Part shown: piece by piece, positions 8,272 to 14,148 of the stretch | Layout: the number at the start of each line of letters is the position of its first letter | How positions within the stretch are numbered: position 1 is the stretch's first letter | From: an uncultured Flavobacteriaceae bacterium | GTDB taxonomy: Bacteria; Bacteroidota; Bacteroidia; Flavobacteriales; Flavobacteriaceae | DNA length: 14,217 nucleotides | Direction: 5' to 3' | Assembly (NCBI GenBank): GCA_913031655.1 | Contig: CAJWFY010000025.1 | Location: 1-14,217 of the forward strand | Made by a program: the position numbers and the translations under genes | The notes under the pieces: generated by a model | Told to the model about the DNA's origin: nothing | What the model saw: the letters and a program-made list of their open reading frames with translations, nothing else | The model's database searches: none

Positions 8272-8667
8272 GTCATTAAGTAAATTATAATTAAAAATAT
8301 GATAATTATTACCTAAAAAGACATCATTATAGGCGATAAATAATTTGAATAAACATTAGTTGTCAACATTTTTAAAAAAAATTAAATGTTTTCCTCTCTG
8401 ATGCTCTTCTTGAAAAATTTTATTTTTAAAAAAATAAACCGCAATCAATAATTTTGTTTAATAAATTGATAATCAGAATATTAGATAATTTATTATTTTC
8501 TAAAAAAACAATAAAATTTTAAATTTATTAGAAATAAAAAAACAATAAAATTTAAGTTCAAAAAAAGTAATTAACAATTTCTATCTCCAGAGAGAGAAAA
8601 ATAATTCCAGATAAGAATTTTTTTTTATAGATTAGTATAAATTAACGTTTAACTTAATACTTAAATT
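8272..8667. other. 396-bp gene-poor, very AT-rich spacer
   Basis: This is the longest stretch without a convincing gene. It separates two divergent genes (PPOx-like on the minus strand, the 64-residue protein on the plus strand), so both promoters should be inside it. Visible items are a perfect TAnnTTTG box (TAATTTTG, 8449-8456, plus strand) without a well-placed TTG upstream, a 19-bp direct repeat (8501-8519 and 8535-8553), and long A and T runs. The only open frames are tiny, for example 21 codons from 8386. No structured RNA or GC-rich hairpin was seen. Confidence 0.6.
8501..8553. repeat. 19-bp direct repeat, two copies 34 bp apart
   Basis: TAAAAAAACAATAAAATTT occurs at 8501-8519 and again, identically, at 8535-8553. 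The offset of 34 bp is a little over three helical turns. The sequence is low in complexity, but a perfect 19-bp match including the single C is more than homopolymer runs alone would give. It could be a pair of regulator or bending sites upstream of the gene at 8668, or a small tandem duplication. Confidence 0.6.
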
Positions 8668-8862
8668 ATGGGATACAAACACACGAACAGTAAAGGAAAA
8701 AGTTACTTTTTAAATTCTAAAGATGTAGAATTAAAAGGTGGTAGAAATCAAACTATTTATTATTTCTCAAAAGATTCAAGACCTGAAGCATGCGATCTTC
8801 CATCAACTAAAGTAGTTGTTGAAAGTCCAAAAACGGGACTTCCATTTTGTAAAGGAAAATAA
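8668..8862 (+). CDS. Small conserved-type protein of unknown function (64 residues)
   Basis: The product runs from M-G-Y-K-H to C-K-G-K. It has no signal peptide or membrane helix and looks like a compact soluble fold: a K-G-K-S-Y-F-L-N strand, a V-E-L-K-G-G-R turn, a T-I-Y-Y-F-S-K-D strand, then V-V-V-E-S-P-K-T-G-L-P near the end. From memory, short proteins with 'L-x-G-G-x-x-Q-T-I-Y-Y-F-x-K-D' and 'T-G-L-P' occur in many unrelated bacteria, but I know no function and could not check. Two cysteines (C42, C61) are near the C-terminus. A strong hairpin terminator begins about 25 bp after the stop, which supports a real single-gene transcript. Confidence 0.75.
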   Translation: MGYKHTNSKGKSYFLNSKDVELKGGRNQTIYYFSKDSRPEACDLPSTKVVVESPKTGLPFCKGK

Positions 8863-8885
8863 TTTAGATTATTTTACTATAACAT

Positions 8886-8922
8886 AAAAAAACCTGCTTG
8901 AAATTCAAGCAGGTTTTTTTTT
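8886..8922 (+). terminator. Strong rho-independent terminator, probably bidirectional
   Basis: The arms AACCTGCTTG (8891-8900) and CAAGCAGGTT (8906-8915) are perfectly complementary around a 5-base AAATT loop. They are flanked by an A run on the left and a T run (8914-8922) on the right, so a T tract follows the hairpin on either strand. It lies between the convergent 64-residue gene (stop 8862) and the minus-strand 74-residue gene (stop at 8979), so it could end both transcripts. It is the only clear intrinsic terminator in the window. Confidence 0.93.
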
Positions 8923-8978
8923 GCTAATTTTTTTAAAGTATAAGATCTAGCGTAAATAACAAAAAGTATTATAAAACA

Positions 8979-9203
8979 TTAATCTTCAGGACAAGATTCG
9001 TGAACCTCGGAAATCAACGGTTTTATATGAATATGTTCTTTAGGAATTAAATAACTAGCTGCCAGCTCTAAAACCATCGCAATACAAGCAATACAAGCTG
9101 TGATATAGGCTTCTTCATACAATGCAGCAATAAACTCAAGTAAATGGAAAAAGGAGTGTACTCGAAGACCAAGTCTAACTATTGTAATTAAATTTCTTTT
9201 CAT
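8979..9203 (-). CDS. Small two-helix membrane protein with His/Cys/Glu in its helices; candidate metal-handling partner
   Basis: This 74-residue protein has a basic N-terminus (M-K-R-N ... R-L-G-L-R), a first hydrophobic segment (about 12-30) carrying H16, H20 and E23 on one helical face (H-x3-H-x2-E), and a second segment (about 33-53) carrying C37-x2-C40 and E46. The tail is E-H-I-H-I-K ... H-E-S-C with H57, H59, H68 and C71. Such ligand-type residues within membrane helices suggest, but do not prove, metal or haem binding. It lies 55 bp downstream of the cysteine-rich peptide gene on the same strand, so co-transcription is likely. Start is the ATG at 9201-9203; no Shine-Dalgarno is seen, as is usual in this phylum. 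No family assigned with certainty. Confidence 0.65.
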   Translation of the reverse strand: MKRNLITIVRLGLRVHSFFHLLEFIAALYEEAYITACIACIAMVLELAASYLIPKEHIHIKPLISEVHESCPED

Positions 9204-9258
9204 TAATAAGTGATTAATCGGTAAAATTAATCACAATAAATGAATTTACAACTATGAA

Positions 9259-9360
9259 TTAGCAAGAGCAATTTTCACATGTACACTTTTCACAAGAACA
9301 ACTTGAACAATTTCCTGATTTACAGCTATCACAACTACAAGAACAGTTTGTTTCGCTCAT
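9259..9360 (-). CDS. Metallothionein-like cysteine-rich peptide (33 residues, 11 Cys)
   Basis: On the minus strand, ATG (9358-9360) to TAA (9259-9261) encodes 33 residues, 11 of them cysteine: positions 6, 8, 10, 13, 18, 21, 23, 26, 28, 31 and 33. The spacing is C-x-C-x-C-x2-C-x4-C-x2-C and then a regular C-x-C-x2-C-x-C-x2-C-x-C with a five-residue period. The other residues are almost all Ser, Asn, Glu, Lys, Asp, Thr and Gly; there are no aromatic residues and no histidine. This is the composition of metallothioneins that bind Cu(I), Zn or Cd in thiolate clusters, closest in style to short fungal copper metallothioneins and unlike the longer His-containing cyanobacterial SmtA. No signal peptide, so cytoplasmic. 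Cysteine codons vary (TGT and TGC), arguing against a simple-repeat artefact. Confidence 0.72.
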   Translation of the reverse strand: MSETNCSCSCDSCKSGNCSSCSCEKCTCENCSC

Positions 9361-9463
9361 AATTTTAAAATATATAACATCAATATAATGATTTAAATCC
9401 ATAAATTTTAAAGGCTATAAAGTATTGGAAATAATTCTATTTTTATAAAAAAATAAATGCCTA

Positions 9464-10507
9464 ATGAGAAAGACAACATTCCTATTATTATTTATTGTTC
9501 CTCTAATTTCTTTTTCGCAATTAGATTCTTCAAAAAAATATTCTGTCAATACAATTGCTTTTTATAATGTTGAAAATTTATTTGACACAATAAATGATCC
9601 TAAAACTTTCGACGACGACAGAACGCCAAAAGGAAAAGATAAGTGGACCAGTATAGTTTATGAAAAGAAATCAAAAAATATTGCAAAAGTAATTTCTGAA
9701 ATTGGAAGAGACATCACTAATACTGGGCCGACAATTATAGGTCTGTGTGAAGTTGAAAATAAAAACGTACTTATTGATCTTATTAATTCTGATGAACTAA
9801 AAAAGGAGAATTATGGAATTGCTCATTACGATTCGCCAGATGAAAGAGGAATTGATGTTGCACTTTTATTTAATAGAAATAGATTTATACCGATTTCTTC
9901 AAAAGCCTATCATTTATATTTAACAAGAAAAAATGGAAATATAGATTATACTAGAGATCACTTATTGGTTTCAGGATATTTAGATAATGAATTAATTTAT
10001 TTTATAGTAAACCACTGGCCATCAAGATCAGGCGGTCAAATGAGAAGTGAACCCAGTAGAATATTAGCAGGTAAATTAAATAAAAAAATTATTGATTCTA
10101 TTGTATCTGTAAATCCTCTTGCAAAAATAATAAATATGGGAGATTTTAACGACAACCCTCAAGATAAGAGTGTTAGACCAATTTTAAATACTGTTTTTAA
10201 AAGGTCTAAAATTAAAGATCTTCAATTATATAATCCAATGGAAGAACTCTATAAAAAAGGGTATGGATCCTACAGATACAGAGGTAAATGGGATATGATC
10301 GATCAATTTATGATTACTAAAAGCTTAGTTAATAGTGGAGATTCTATGTTCTTTTTAAAAGCAGATGTTTTTAATAAAAAATACCTAATTAATTCTGATG
10401 GAAAATATGAAGGATATCCTTTTAGAAGCTTTGCCGGAGGAAAATTTTTAGATGGGTACAGCGACCATTTTCCAATATATATGTTTCTAGCAAAAGAGCT
10501 TAAGTAA
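9464..10507 (+). CDS. Secreted endonuclease/exonuclease/phosphatase-family protein
   Basis: The 347-residue product has a signal peptide (about 1-18, ending I-S-F-S-Q) and then a complete EEP-fold catalytic set: F-Y-N35-V-E-N-L-F-D, L-C-E96-V-E-N (metal ligand), R-G-I-D131-V-A-L-L-F, N183-H184-W-P-S-R, M-G-D227-F-N-D230, W-D-M-I-D280-Q and S-D334-H335-F-P-I. Every motif expected for a Mg-dependent phosphodiesterase of this superfamily is present, so it should be active, probably as an extracellular or periplasmic DNase or other phosphodiesterase. The exact substrate cannot be told from sequence; flavobacteria often carry such enzymes to recover nucleotides and phosphate. The start ATG at 9464 lies about 100 bp from the divergent cysteine-rich peptide gene. 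Confidence 0.9.
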   Translation: MRKTTFLLLFIVPLISFSQLDSSKKYSVNTIAFYNVENLFDTINDPKTFDDDRTPKGKDKWTSIVYEKKSKNIAKVISEIGRDITNTGPTIIGLCEVENKNVLIDLINSDELKKENYGIAHYDSPDERGIDVALLFNRNRFIPISSKAYHLYLTRKNGNIDYTRDHLLVSGYLDNELIYFIVNHWPSRSGGQMRSEPSRILAGKLNKKIIDSIVSVNPLAKIINMGDFNDNPQDKSVRPILNTVFKRSKIKDLQLYNPMEELYKKGYGSYRYRGKWDMIDQFMITKSLVNSGDSMFFLKADVFNKKYLINSDGKYEGYPFRSFAGGKFLDGYSDHFPIYMFLAKELK

Positions 10508-10557
10508 CTCAATTAATGAGAGTTTAAAAAAATAATTTTATTACATAAATAGTTAAT

Positions 10558-11046
10558 ATGATTCAAATATTTATAACTGGAGGCACATTTGACAAAAGCT
10601 ATAATTACATAAATGGAGATCTTTATTTTGAAAAAACACACCTTCCTGAAATGTTAAAAAGAAGTCGATGTCAGTTGGATTTAAAAATTGAGACTTTAAT
10701 GATGATAGATAGTCTAGAAATGAATGATTCGCATTTTGATAAAATAATTTCTAAGTGTAAAAATTGTAATTCTGATAAAATTATAATTACTCATGGAACT
10801 GACAGAATGGTTGAAACAGCCAAAGCAATTGCCCAAGCTGAATTAAAAAATAAAACTATAATCCTTACTGGAGCAATGATACCTTATGCATTTGGGAGTT
10901 CATCAGATGGGTTTTTTAACTTAGGATGTGCTCTATCTTATGTTCAAACTTTAAACAAAGGGGTTTATATTACTATGCAGGGCCAATATTTTAATTGGAA
11001 TCAAGTAGCTAAAAATACTAAAAAGGGGGTTTTTGAAAAAATATAA
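10558..11046 (+). CDS. Stand-alone single-domain asparaginase-like protein
   Basis: The 162 residues carry the N-terminal asparaginase signatures: I-T-G-G-T10-F-D-K (first catalytic threonine), I-T-H-G-T81-D82-R-M (second Thr-Asp pair), and I-L-T-G-A-M-I-P. These are followed by S-S-D-G-F-F-N-L-G-C-A, which matches the S-x-D-x-x-x-N-(L/I) helix of the family. Type I and II asparaginases are about 330 residues with a second domain; this one ends after the first, at K-N-T-K-K-G-V-F-E. I recall compact 'asparaginase domain' proteins of about 160 residues ending in the same way, so it is more likely a natural short family than a truncation. It may act on asparagine or another small amide; activity is unproven. 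No signal peptide. Confidence 0.82.
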   Translation: MIQIFITGGTFDKSYNYINGDLYFEKTHLPEMLKRSRCQLDLKIETLMMIDSLEMNDSHFDKIISKCKNCNSDKIIITHGTDRMVETAKAIAQAELKNKTIILTGAMIPYAFGSSSDGFFNLGCALSYVQTLNKGVYITMQGQYFNWNQVAKNTKKGVFEKI

Positions 11047-11060
11047 ATCTTCAAATCTAA

Positions 11061-11093
11061 TTTGATGTTTATAAAATTGTTTTACTAACTTTA
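11061..11093 (+). promoter_or_regulatory. Possible Bacteroidota-type promoter for the 56-residue gene
   Basis: TTTG at 11061-11064 is followed after 21 bp by TAACTTTA (11086-11093), seven of eight matches to TAnnTTTG. The ATG at 11118 lies about 25 bp further on. Spacing and distance fit a flavobacterial promoter, but chance matches are common in DNA this AT-rich. Confidence 0.33.
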
Positions 11094-11117
11094 AGAAACA
11101 ACATTTAATTTTAACTC

Positions 11118-11288
11118 ATGAATAAATTAGATAAAAATCAAATCTCCAAATTAGGTCACAAAATTAATCAACTCAAAAAAAGAATATCCAGAACAGAAAT
11201 AAGTGGAAATATGGAAAAAGTTGAGTTCAGAAAAATGAGAATTAACAAAATAAAAAAGAAAATACTAGAGTTTTCAAAGAAAAAATAA
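11118..11288 (+). CDS. Small, very basic helical protein of unknown function (56 residues)
   Basis: ATG at 11118-11120 runs to TAA at 11286-11288 without internal stops. The 56-residue product has 15 Lys and 4 Arg against 5 acidic residues, and no Cys, Trp, Tyr or Pro, so it is probably helical. Hydrophobic residues I9, L12, I16, L19 and I23 follow a heptad, as do I42, I45, I49 and F52. The S-G-N at 29-31 would break the chain into two amphipathic helices. Such a protein could bind nucleic acid or a ribosomal or membrane surface; no family recognised. It lies between the asparaginase-like and DUF2834 genes on the same strand, 23 bp before the latter. In AT-rich DNA an open frame this long is modest evidence, hence the confidence. 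Confidence 0.55.
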   Translation: MNKLDKNQISKLGHKINQLKKRISRTEISGNMEKVEFRKMRINKIKKKILEFSKKK

Positions 11289-11311
11289 TATTTCAAAATA
11301 TACATTTGATA

Positions 11312-11617
11312 ATGAAAAAAATATATTTAATAATGTGTGTTTTAGGATTTGTACTCCCCTATTACCATTTAATGAAGTTTCTAAATCAAAATCAATGGTC
11401 AATGAATGGTTTTTGGGACGAAATATTTTACAGCTCACATCCAGTTTCAATGATTACAATGGACTTAAGTGTTGCTGCTAGTGCATTTCTGATTTTTTTA
11501 ATTTATCAATTTAAATTAAAAAAGATAAATCCTGTTAAATATATCGTTTGTCTTTTTTTAGTGGGTTTTTCTTTAGCACTTCCTCTTTACCTTTACGACA
11601 CACACGATAAGAAATAA
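11312..11617 (+). CDS. DUF2834-family membrane protein
   Basis: From the ATG at 11312 the protein is 101 residues with three predicted membrane helices (about 3-19, 45-66, 74-95). The opening M-K-K-I-Y-L followed by L-G-F-V-L-P-Y-Y, and the ending F-L-V-G-F-S-L-A-L-P-L-Y-L-Y, are the conserved ends of DUF2834 proteins. A TTG six bases upstream would add two residues, but the family starts M-K-K. Function is unknown for the whole family. The next gene, a DNA glycosylase, begins 5 bp downstream, so they are likely translated from one mRNA; whether this means a shared role is unclear. A TAnnTTTG box (TACATTTG, 11301-11308) sits immediately before the start. Confidence 0.82.
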   Translation: MKKIYLIMCVLGFVLPYYHLMKFLNQNQWSMNGFWDEIFYSSHPVSMITMDLSVAASAFLIFLIYQFKLKKINPVKYIVCLFLVGFSLALPLYLYDTHDKK

Positions 11618-11622
11618 ATTAT

Positions 11623-12267
11623 ATGAATTCATTTAAAGAGTCTTTTAAGCACCTTAATAGGGATCCTGTTATGGCTTATTTAATAAATACATTTGGTGAT
11701 CAAATATCAATTGAGGATAGGTATGAAGAAGATTTAGCAAAAGCAATTTCACAGCTGATTATAGAGCAACAAGTGAGTTTCAAAGCGGCGATTACTATAA
11801 AAAAAAGATTCAATAGCTTAATCAAAGAATTATCCCATCAAGATATTTTGAAAATAAGTAATAAGGATCTTCAGTCAATTGGAATATCGTTTAAAAAAGT
11901 AGAATATATTAAAAATGTTTATAATTACTTTTCTGAAAACAAATTAAATTACAATAACTATACTGATTCTGAAGTTACCAAAGAGCTTACAAAAATTAAA
12001 GGGGTCGGAAAGTGGACTGCAGAGATGTTTTTAATATTTATTCTTTTTAGAAAAAATATATTTTCAAATGGAGATTTAGCGTTAATCAACAGCGTTAAGG
12101 TTAATTATAATATTGCTGATTTGTCAAATAAAAAATTGGATAATTTGAAGAAAAGTTGGAGCCCACACAAAACTACTGCATCACTTTTGCTTTGGAAATC
12201 AATTGAAGAAAAAAATTTCTATCAAAAAAGTCTTAAAAATGATCAAAAACAGTCAAAAAAGACATAA
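11623..12267 (+). CDS. HhH-GPD DNA glycosylase (AlkA / 3-methyladenine glycosylase type)
   Basis: The 214-residue protein has the order expected of AlkA-like base-excision glycosylases: an N-terminal helical region with S-Q-L-I-I-E-Q-Q-V-S-F-K-A-A (43-56), equivalent to the usual 'I-x-x-Q-Q-x-S-x-x-A-A'; the helix-hairpin-helix L-T-K-I-K-G127-V-G129-K-W-T-A-E-M, which grips the DNA backbone; the catalytic aspartate D151 in F-S-N-G-D-L-A-L; and W-S-P-H-K-T-T-A-S-L-L-L-W near the end. It lacks the extra N-terminal domain of E. coli AlkA, resembling the shorter bacterial 3-methyladenine glycosylases. It should excise alkylated purines from DNA in the cytoplasm. A lysine/glutamine-rich tail follows residue 200. 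The gene is 5 bp after the DUF2834 gene. No alkylation-response regulator is nearby. Confidence 0.88.
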   Translation: MNSFKESFKHLNRDPVMAYLINTFGDQISIEDRYEEDLAKAISQLIIEQQVSFKAAITIKKRFNSLIKELSHQDILKISNKDLQSIGISFKKVEYIKNVYNYFSENKLNYNNYTDSEVTKELTKIKGVGKWTAEMFLIFILFRKNIFSNGDLALINSVKVNYNIADLSNKKLDNLKKSWSPHKTTASLLLWKSIEEKNFYQKSLKNDQKQSKKT

Positions 12268-12386
12268 AAATGACGAAAACACTCTAATTTTCTGATTTTA
12301 TAAATTGCTTTAGAATAGTTTTTTTATTTAGCCTTAAGCGTTCTAATTAATATGAAACTATTATAATAAAATAATAATATCTAACC

Positions 12387-12394
12387 TACATTTG
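12387..12394 (+). promoter_or_regulatory. Perfect Bacteroidota -7 box before the MATE gene
   Basis: TACATTTG matches TAnnTTTG at all six fixed positions and lies 15 bp before the TTG start at 12410, giving a very short leader if used. No TTG is found at the usual -33 distance, so the site is only moderately supported. It is in a 142-bp spacer with no other obvious signal and no hairpin terminator for the upstream gene. Confidence 0.35.
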
Positions 12395-12409
12395 CTGAAA
12401 TTATAAAAC

Positions 12410-13783
12410 TTGTTAAGCAATTACACTAAAGAATTCCGTTATAACCTAAAGCTTTCTTTTCCAGTTATGCTAGGAATGCTTGGACATACTTTTGTTGCTT
12501 TTGCAGATAATGTAATGGTAGGTCAATTGGGAACAGCTGAACTAGCTGCAGTATCTCTAGGAAATAGTTTTGTTTTTATAGGGATGTCTTTAGGGATCGG
12601 ATTTTCTACAGCTATCACTCCTCTTGTAGCAGAAGCTGATTCTTCAAATAATATAATTGATGGTAAAAATGCTTTTAAACACGGATTACTACTTTGTACA
12701 ATCCTTAGTGTAATTATTTTTGGGATTATTTTAATGTTAAAGCCTGTAATGTATTACATGGATCAACCCAAAGAAGTTGTTGAATTAGCGATTCCTTATT
12801 TAAATTATGTTGCTCTTTCTCTAATTCCTTTAATTATTTTTCAGGCCATGAAGCAATTTTCAGATGGCTTGTCTGAAACAAAATATCCTATGTATGCTAC
12901 AATATTAGCCAACATAATTAATATTGTTCTTAACTATTTATTAATTTTTGGAACATTTGGATTTCCAAAGCTAGGAATAACAGGAGCTGCTATCGGGACT
13001 TTAGTTTCTAGAGTTATAATGGTAATTTTTTTATGGTTCATTTTTAAATCAAAAGATAAGTTTAAACCATACATCACCAATTTAAGCTTTAGAAATATTG
13101 AGAGATCCATCGTTAGTAAAATTGCAAACCTTGGATTCCCTTCTGCTCTTCAGATGTTTTTTGAAGTAGCTATATTCGTCTCTGCCATTTGGTTAAGTGG
13201 AATGCTTGGTAAAAATCCTCAAGCTGCAAATCAAATAGCATTAAATTTATCAAGCATGACCTTTATGGTAGGCATAGGTCTCGGAGTAGCTGCTATGGTT
13301 AGGGTTGGAAATCAAAAAGGATTAGCTGATTTTGTCTCACTTAGAAGAATTACATTTTCAATTCTTTTACTAACGTTATTAATTGAAATTGTATTTGCTT
13401 CGTCATTTATAATATTAAGGGACTGGCTTCCAACAGTTTATTTGGGCGGCTCTGATGCATTAAATACTATTGACAATGCAGAGGTCGTACTGATTGCCTC
13501 TAAAATATTACTTGTTGCGGCATTATTTCAAATATTTGATGGGCTACAAGTTGTAATCTTAGGCGCCTTGAGAGGCTTACAAGATGTTAAAATACCTGCA
13601 TTTATAACTTTTATAGCATACTGGATTATTGGTTTTCCAATATGTTTTTACTTGGGACTTTATACTCCTTTAAAAAGTGTAGGAATATGGATAGGCTTGT
13701 TTGTTGGACTTTTTTCAGCAGCGGTTATGCTCTACTTAAGATTCGACTATTTATCAAAAAAACTTATTTTAAATAAAAATTAA
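12410..13783 (+). CDS. MATE-family multidrug/cation antiporter
   Basis: The 457-residue protein has about 12 hydrophobic helices in two similar halves, the MATE layout and length. The opening P-V-M-L-G-M-L-G-H-T, then D-N-V-M-V-G-Q-L-G-T-A-E-L-A-A-V-S-L-G-N, is the classic MATE helix-1/2 sequence; G-L-S-E-T-K-Y-P, G-I-T-G-A-A-I-G-T and, in the second half, G-A-L-R-G-L-Q-D-V are further family motifs. It should export drugs or organic cations across the inner membrane with H+ or Na+ exchange; the substrate is unknown. The start is TTG: an in-frame stop (TAA, 12404-12406) lies two codons upstream and the next methionine is within helix 1, so no longer or ATG-initiated version fits. It shares bases 13780-13783 with the convergent cupin gene. 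Confidence 0.93.
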   Translation: MLSNYTKEFRYNLKLSFPVMLGMLGHTFVAFADNVMVGQLGTAELAAVSLGNSFVFIGMSLGIGFSTAITPLVAEADSSNNIIDGKNAFKHGLLLCTILSVIIFGIILMLKPVMYYMDQPKEVVELAIPYLNYVALSLIPLIIFQAMKQFSDGLSETKYPMYATILANIINIVLNYLLIFGTFGFPKLGITGAAIGTLVSRVIMVIFLWFIFKSKDKFKPYITNLSFRNIERSIVSKIANLGFPSALQMFFEVAIFVSAIWLSGMLGKNPQAANQIALNLSSMTFMVGIGLGVAAMVRVGNQKGLADFVSLRRITFSILLLTLLIEIVFASSFIILRDWLPTVYLGGSDALNTIDNAEVVLIASKILLVAALFQIFDGLQVVILGALRGLQDVKIPAFITFIAYWIIGFPICFYLGLYTPLKSVGIWIGLFVGLFSAAVMLYLRFDYLSKKLILNKN

Positions 13784-14148
13784 ATCCAAATATCATTTTT
13801 TGCTGTTAAATTATTTGGCTCTAAATCTCCTGTGTTTACGACTCCTTTAGGCTCAATTAACATTATTTTCACTTCTTTAACTGCGCTAGGTTTGTGCTCA
13901 ACACCCTTAGGAACTACATACATTTCTCCCTCACTCAAGCTTACAAATCCATCTTTAAAATCGATACGCAAATCTCCTTCGACAACTATAAATGCTTCAT
14001 CAGTGTCTTTATGACTATGCCATGGAAAATCTCCTTTTAACTTTGTTAATTTAACTTGATAATTATTTATTTCAGCTATAACCTTAGGTGACCATCTGTC
14101 ATTAAAAAGATTGAATTTTTTTTTTATGTTTAACACTTTGTTTTTCAT
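13780..14148 (-). CDS. Small single-domain cupin protein
   Basis: I start it at the ATG on 14146-14148 (M-K-N-K-V-L-N-I), giving 122 residues; an earlier ATG at 14170-14172 would add eight mostly basic residues that do not look like part of the fold. Cupin motif 1 is seen as W-H44-S-H46-K-D-T-D-E51-A-F ... G-D-L, and motif 2 as G-E-M-Y-V-V-P-K-G-V-E-H85. These supply the full His/His/Glu/His metal site. The flanking F-N-D-R-W-S-P-K-V-I-A-E and I-E-P-K-G-V-V-N-T-G-D match a common group of small cytoplasmic cupins of unknown substrate. It may be an enzyme or a sensor of a small metabolite. Its stop overlaps the end of the MATE gene. Confidence 0.82.
   Translation of the reverse strand: MKNKVLNIKKKFNLFNDRWSPKVIAEINNYQVKLTKLKGDFPWHSHKDTDEAFIVVEGDLRIDFKDGFVSLSEGEMYVVPKGVEHKPSAVKEVKIMLIEPKGVVNTGDLEPNNLTAKNDIWI

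Noticed and set aside
8386..8451. 21-codon hydrophobic open frame (M-F-S-S-L-M-L-F-L) in the long spacer
   Set aside because: Too short and too AT-driven to support without conservation data; no terminator follows.
8582..8630. Possible hairpin TATCT ... AGATA followed by a T run
   Set aside because: Only five weak base pairs with a loop of over 20 bases; not a credible terminator or attenuator.
8272..8667. Considered a structured RNA (6S-like or riboswitch) in the 396-bp spacer
   Set aside because: No GC-containing stems or recognisable core were found, only homopolymer-rich sequence.
10303..10512. Minus-strand frame of 69 codons at the end of the EEP-family gene
   Set aside because: It overlaps the conserved S-D-H active-site segment of the sense gene and has no family features.
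10504..10545. Inverted repeat CTCA-ATTAA-TGAG after the EEP-family gene
   Set aside because: A four-base-pair stem followed by a mixed A/T stretch rather than a T run; too weak to call a terminator.
13832..14014. Plus-strand frame of 60 codons opposite the cupin gene
   Set aside because: The cupin metal-binding motifs are on the other strand; this is a shadow frame.
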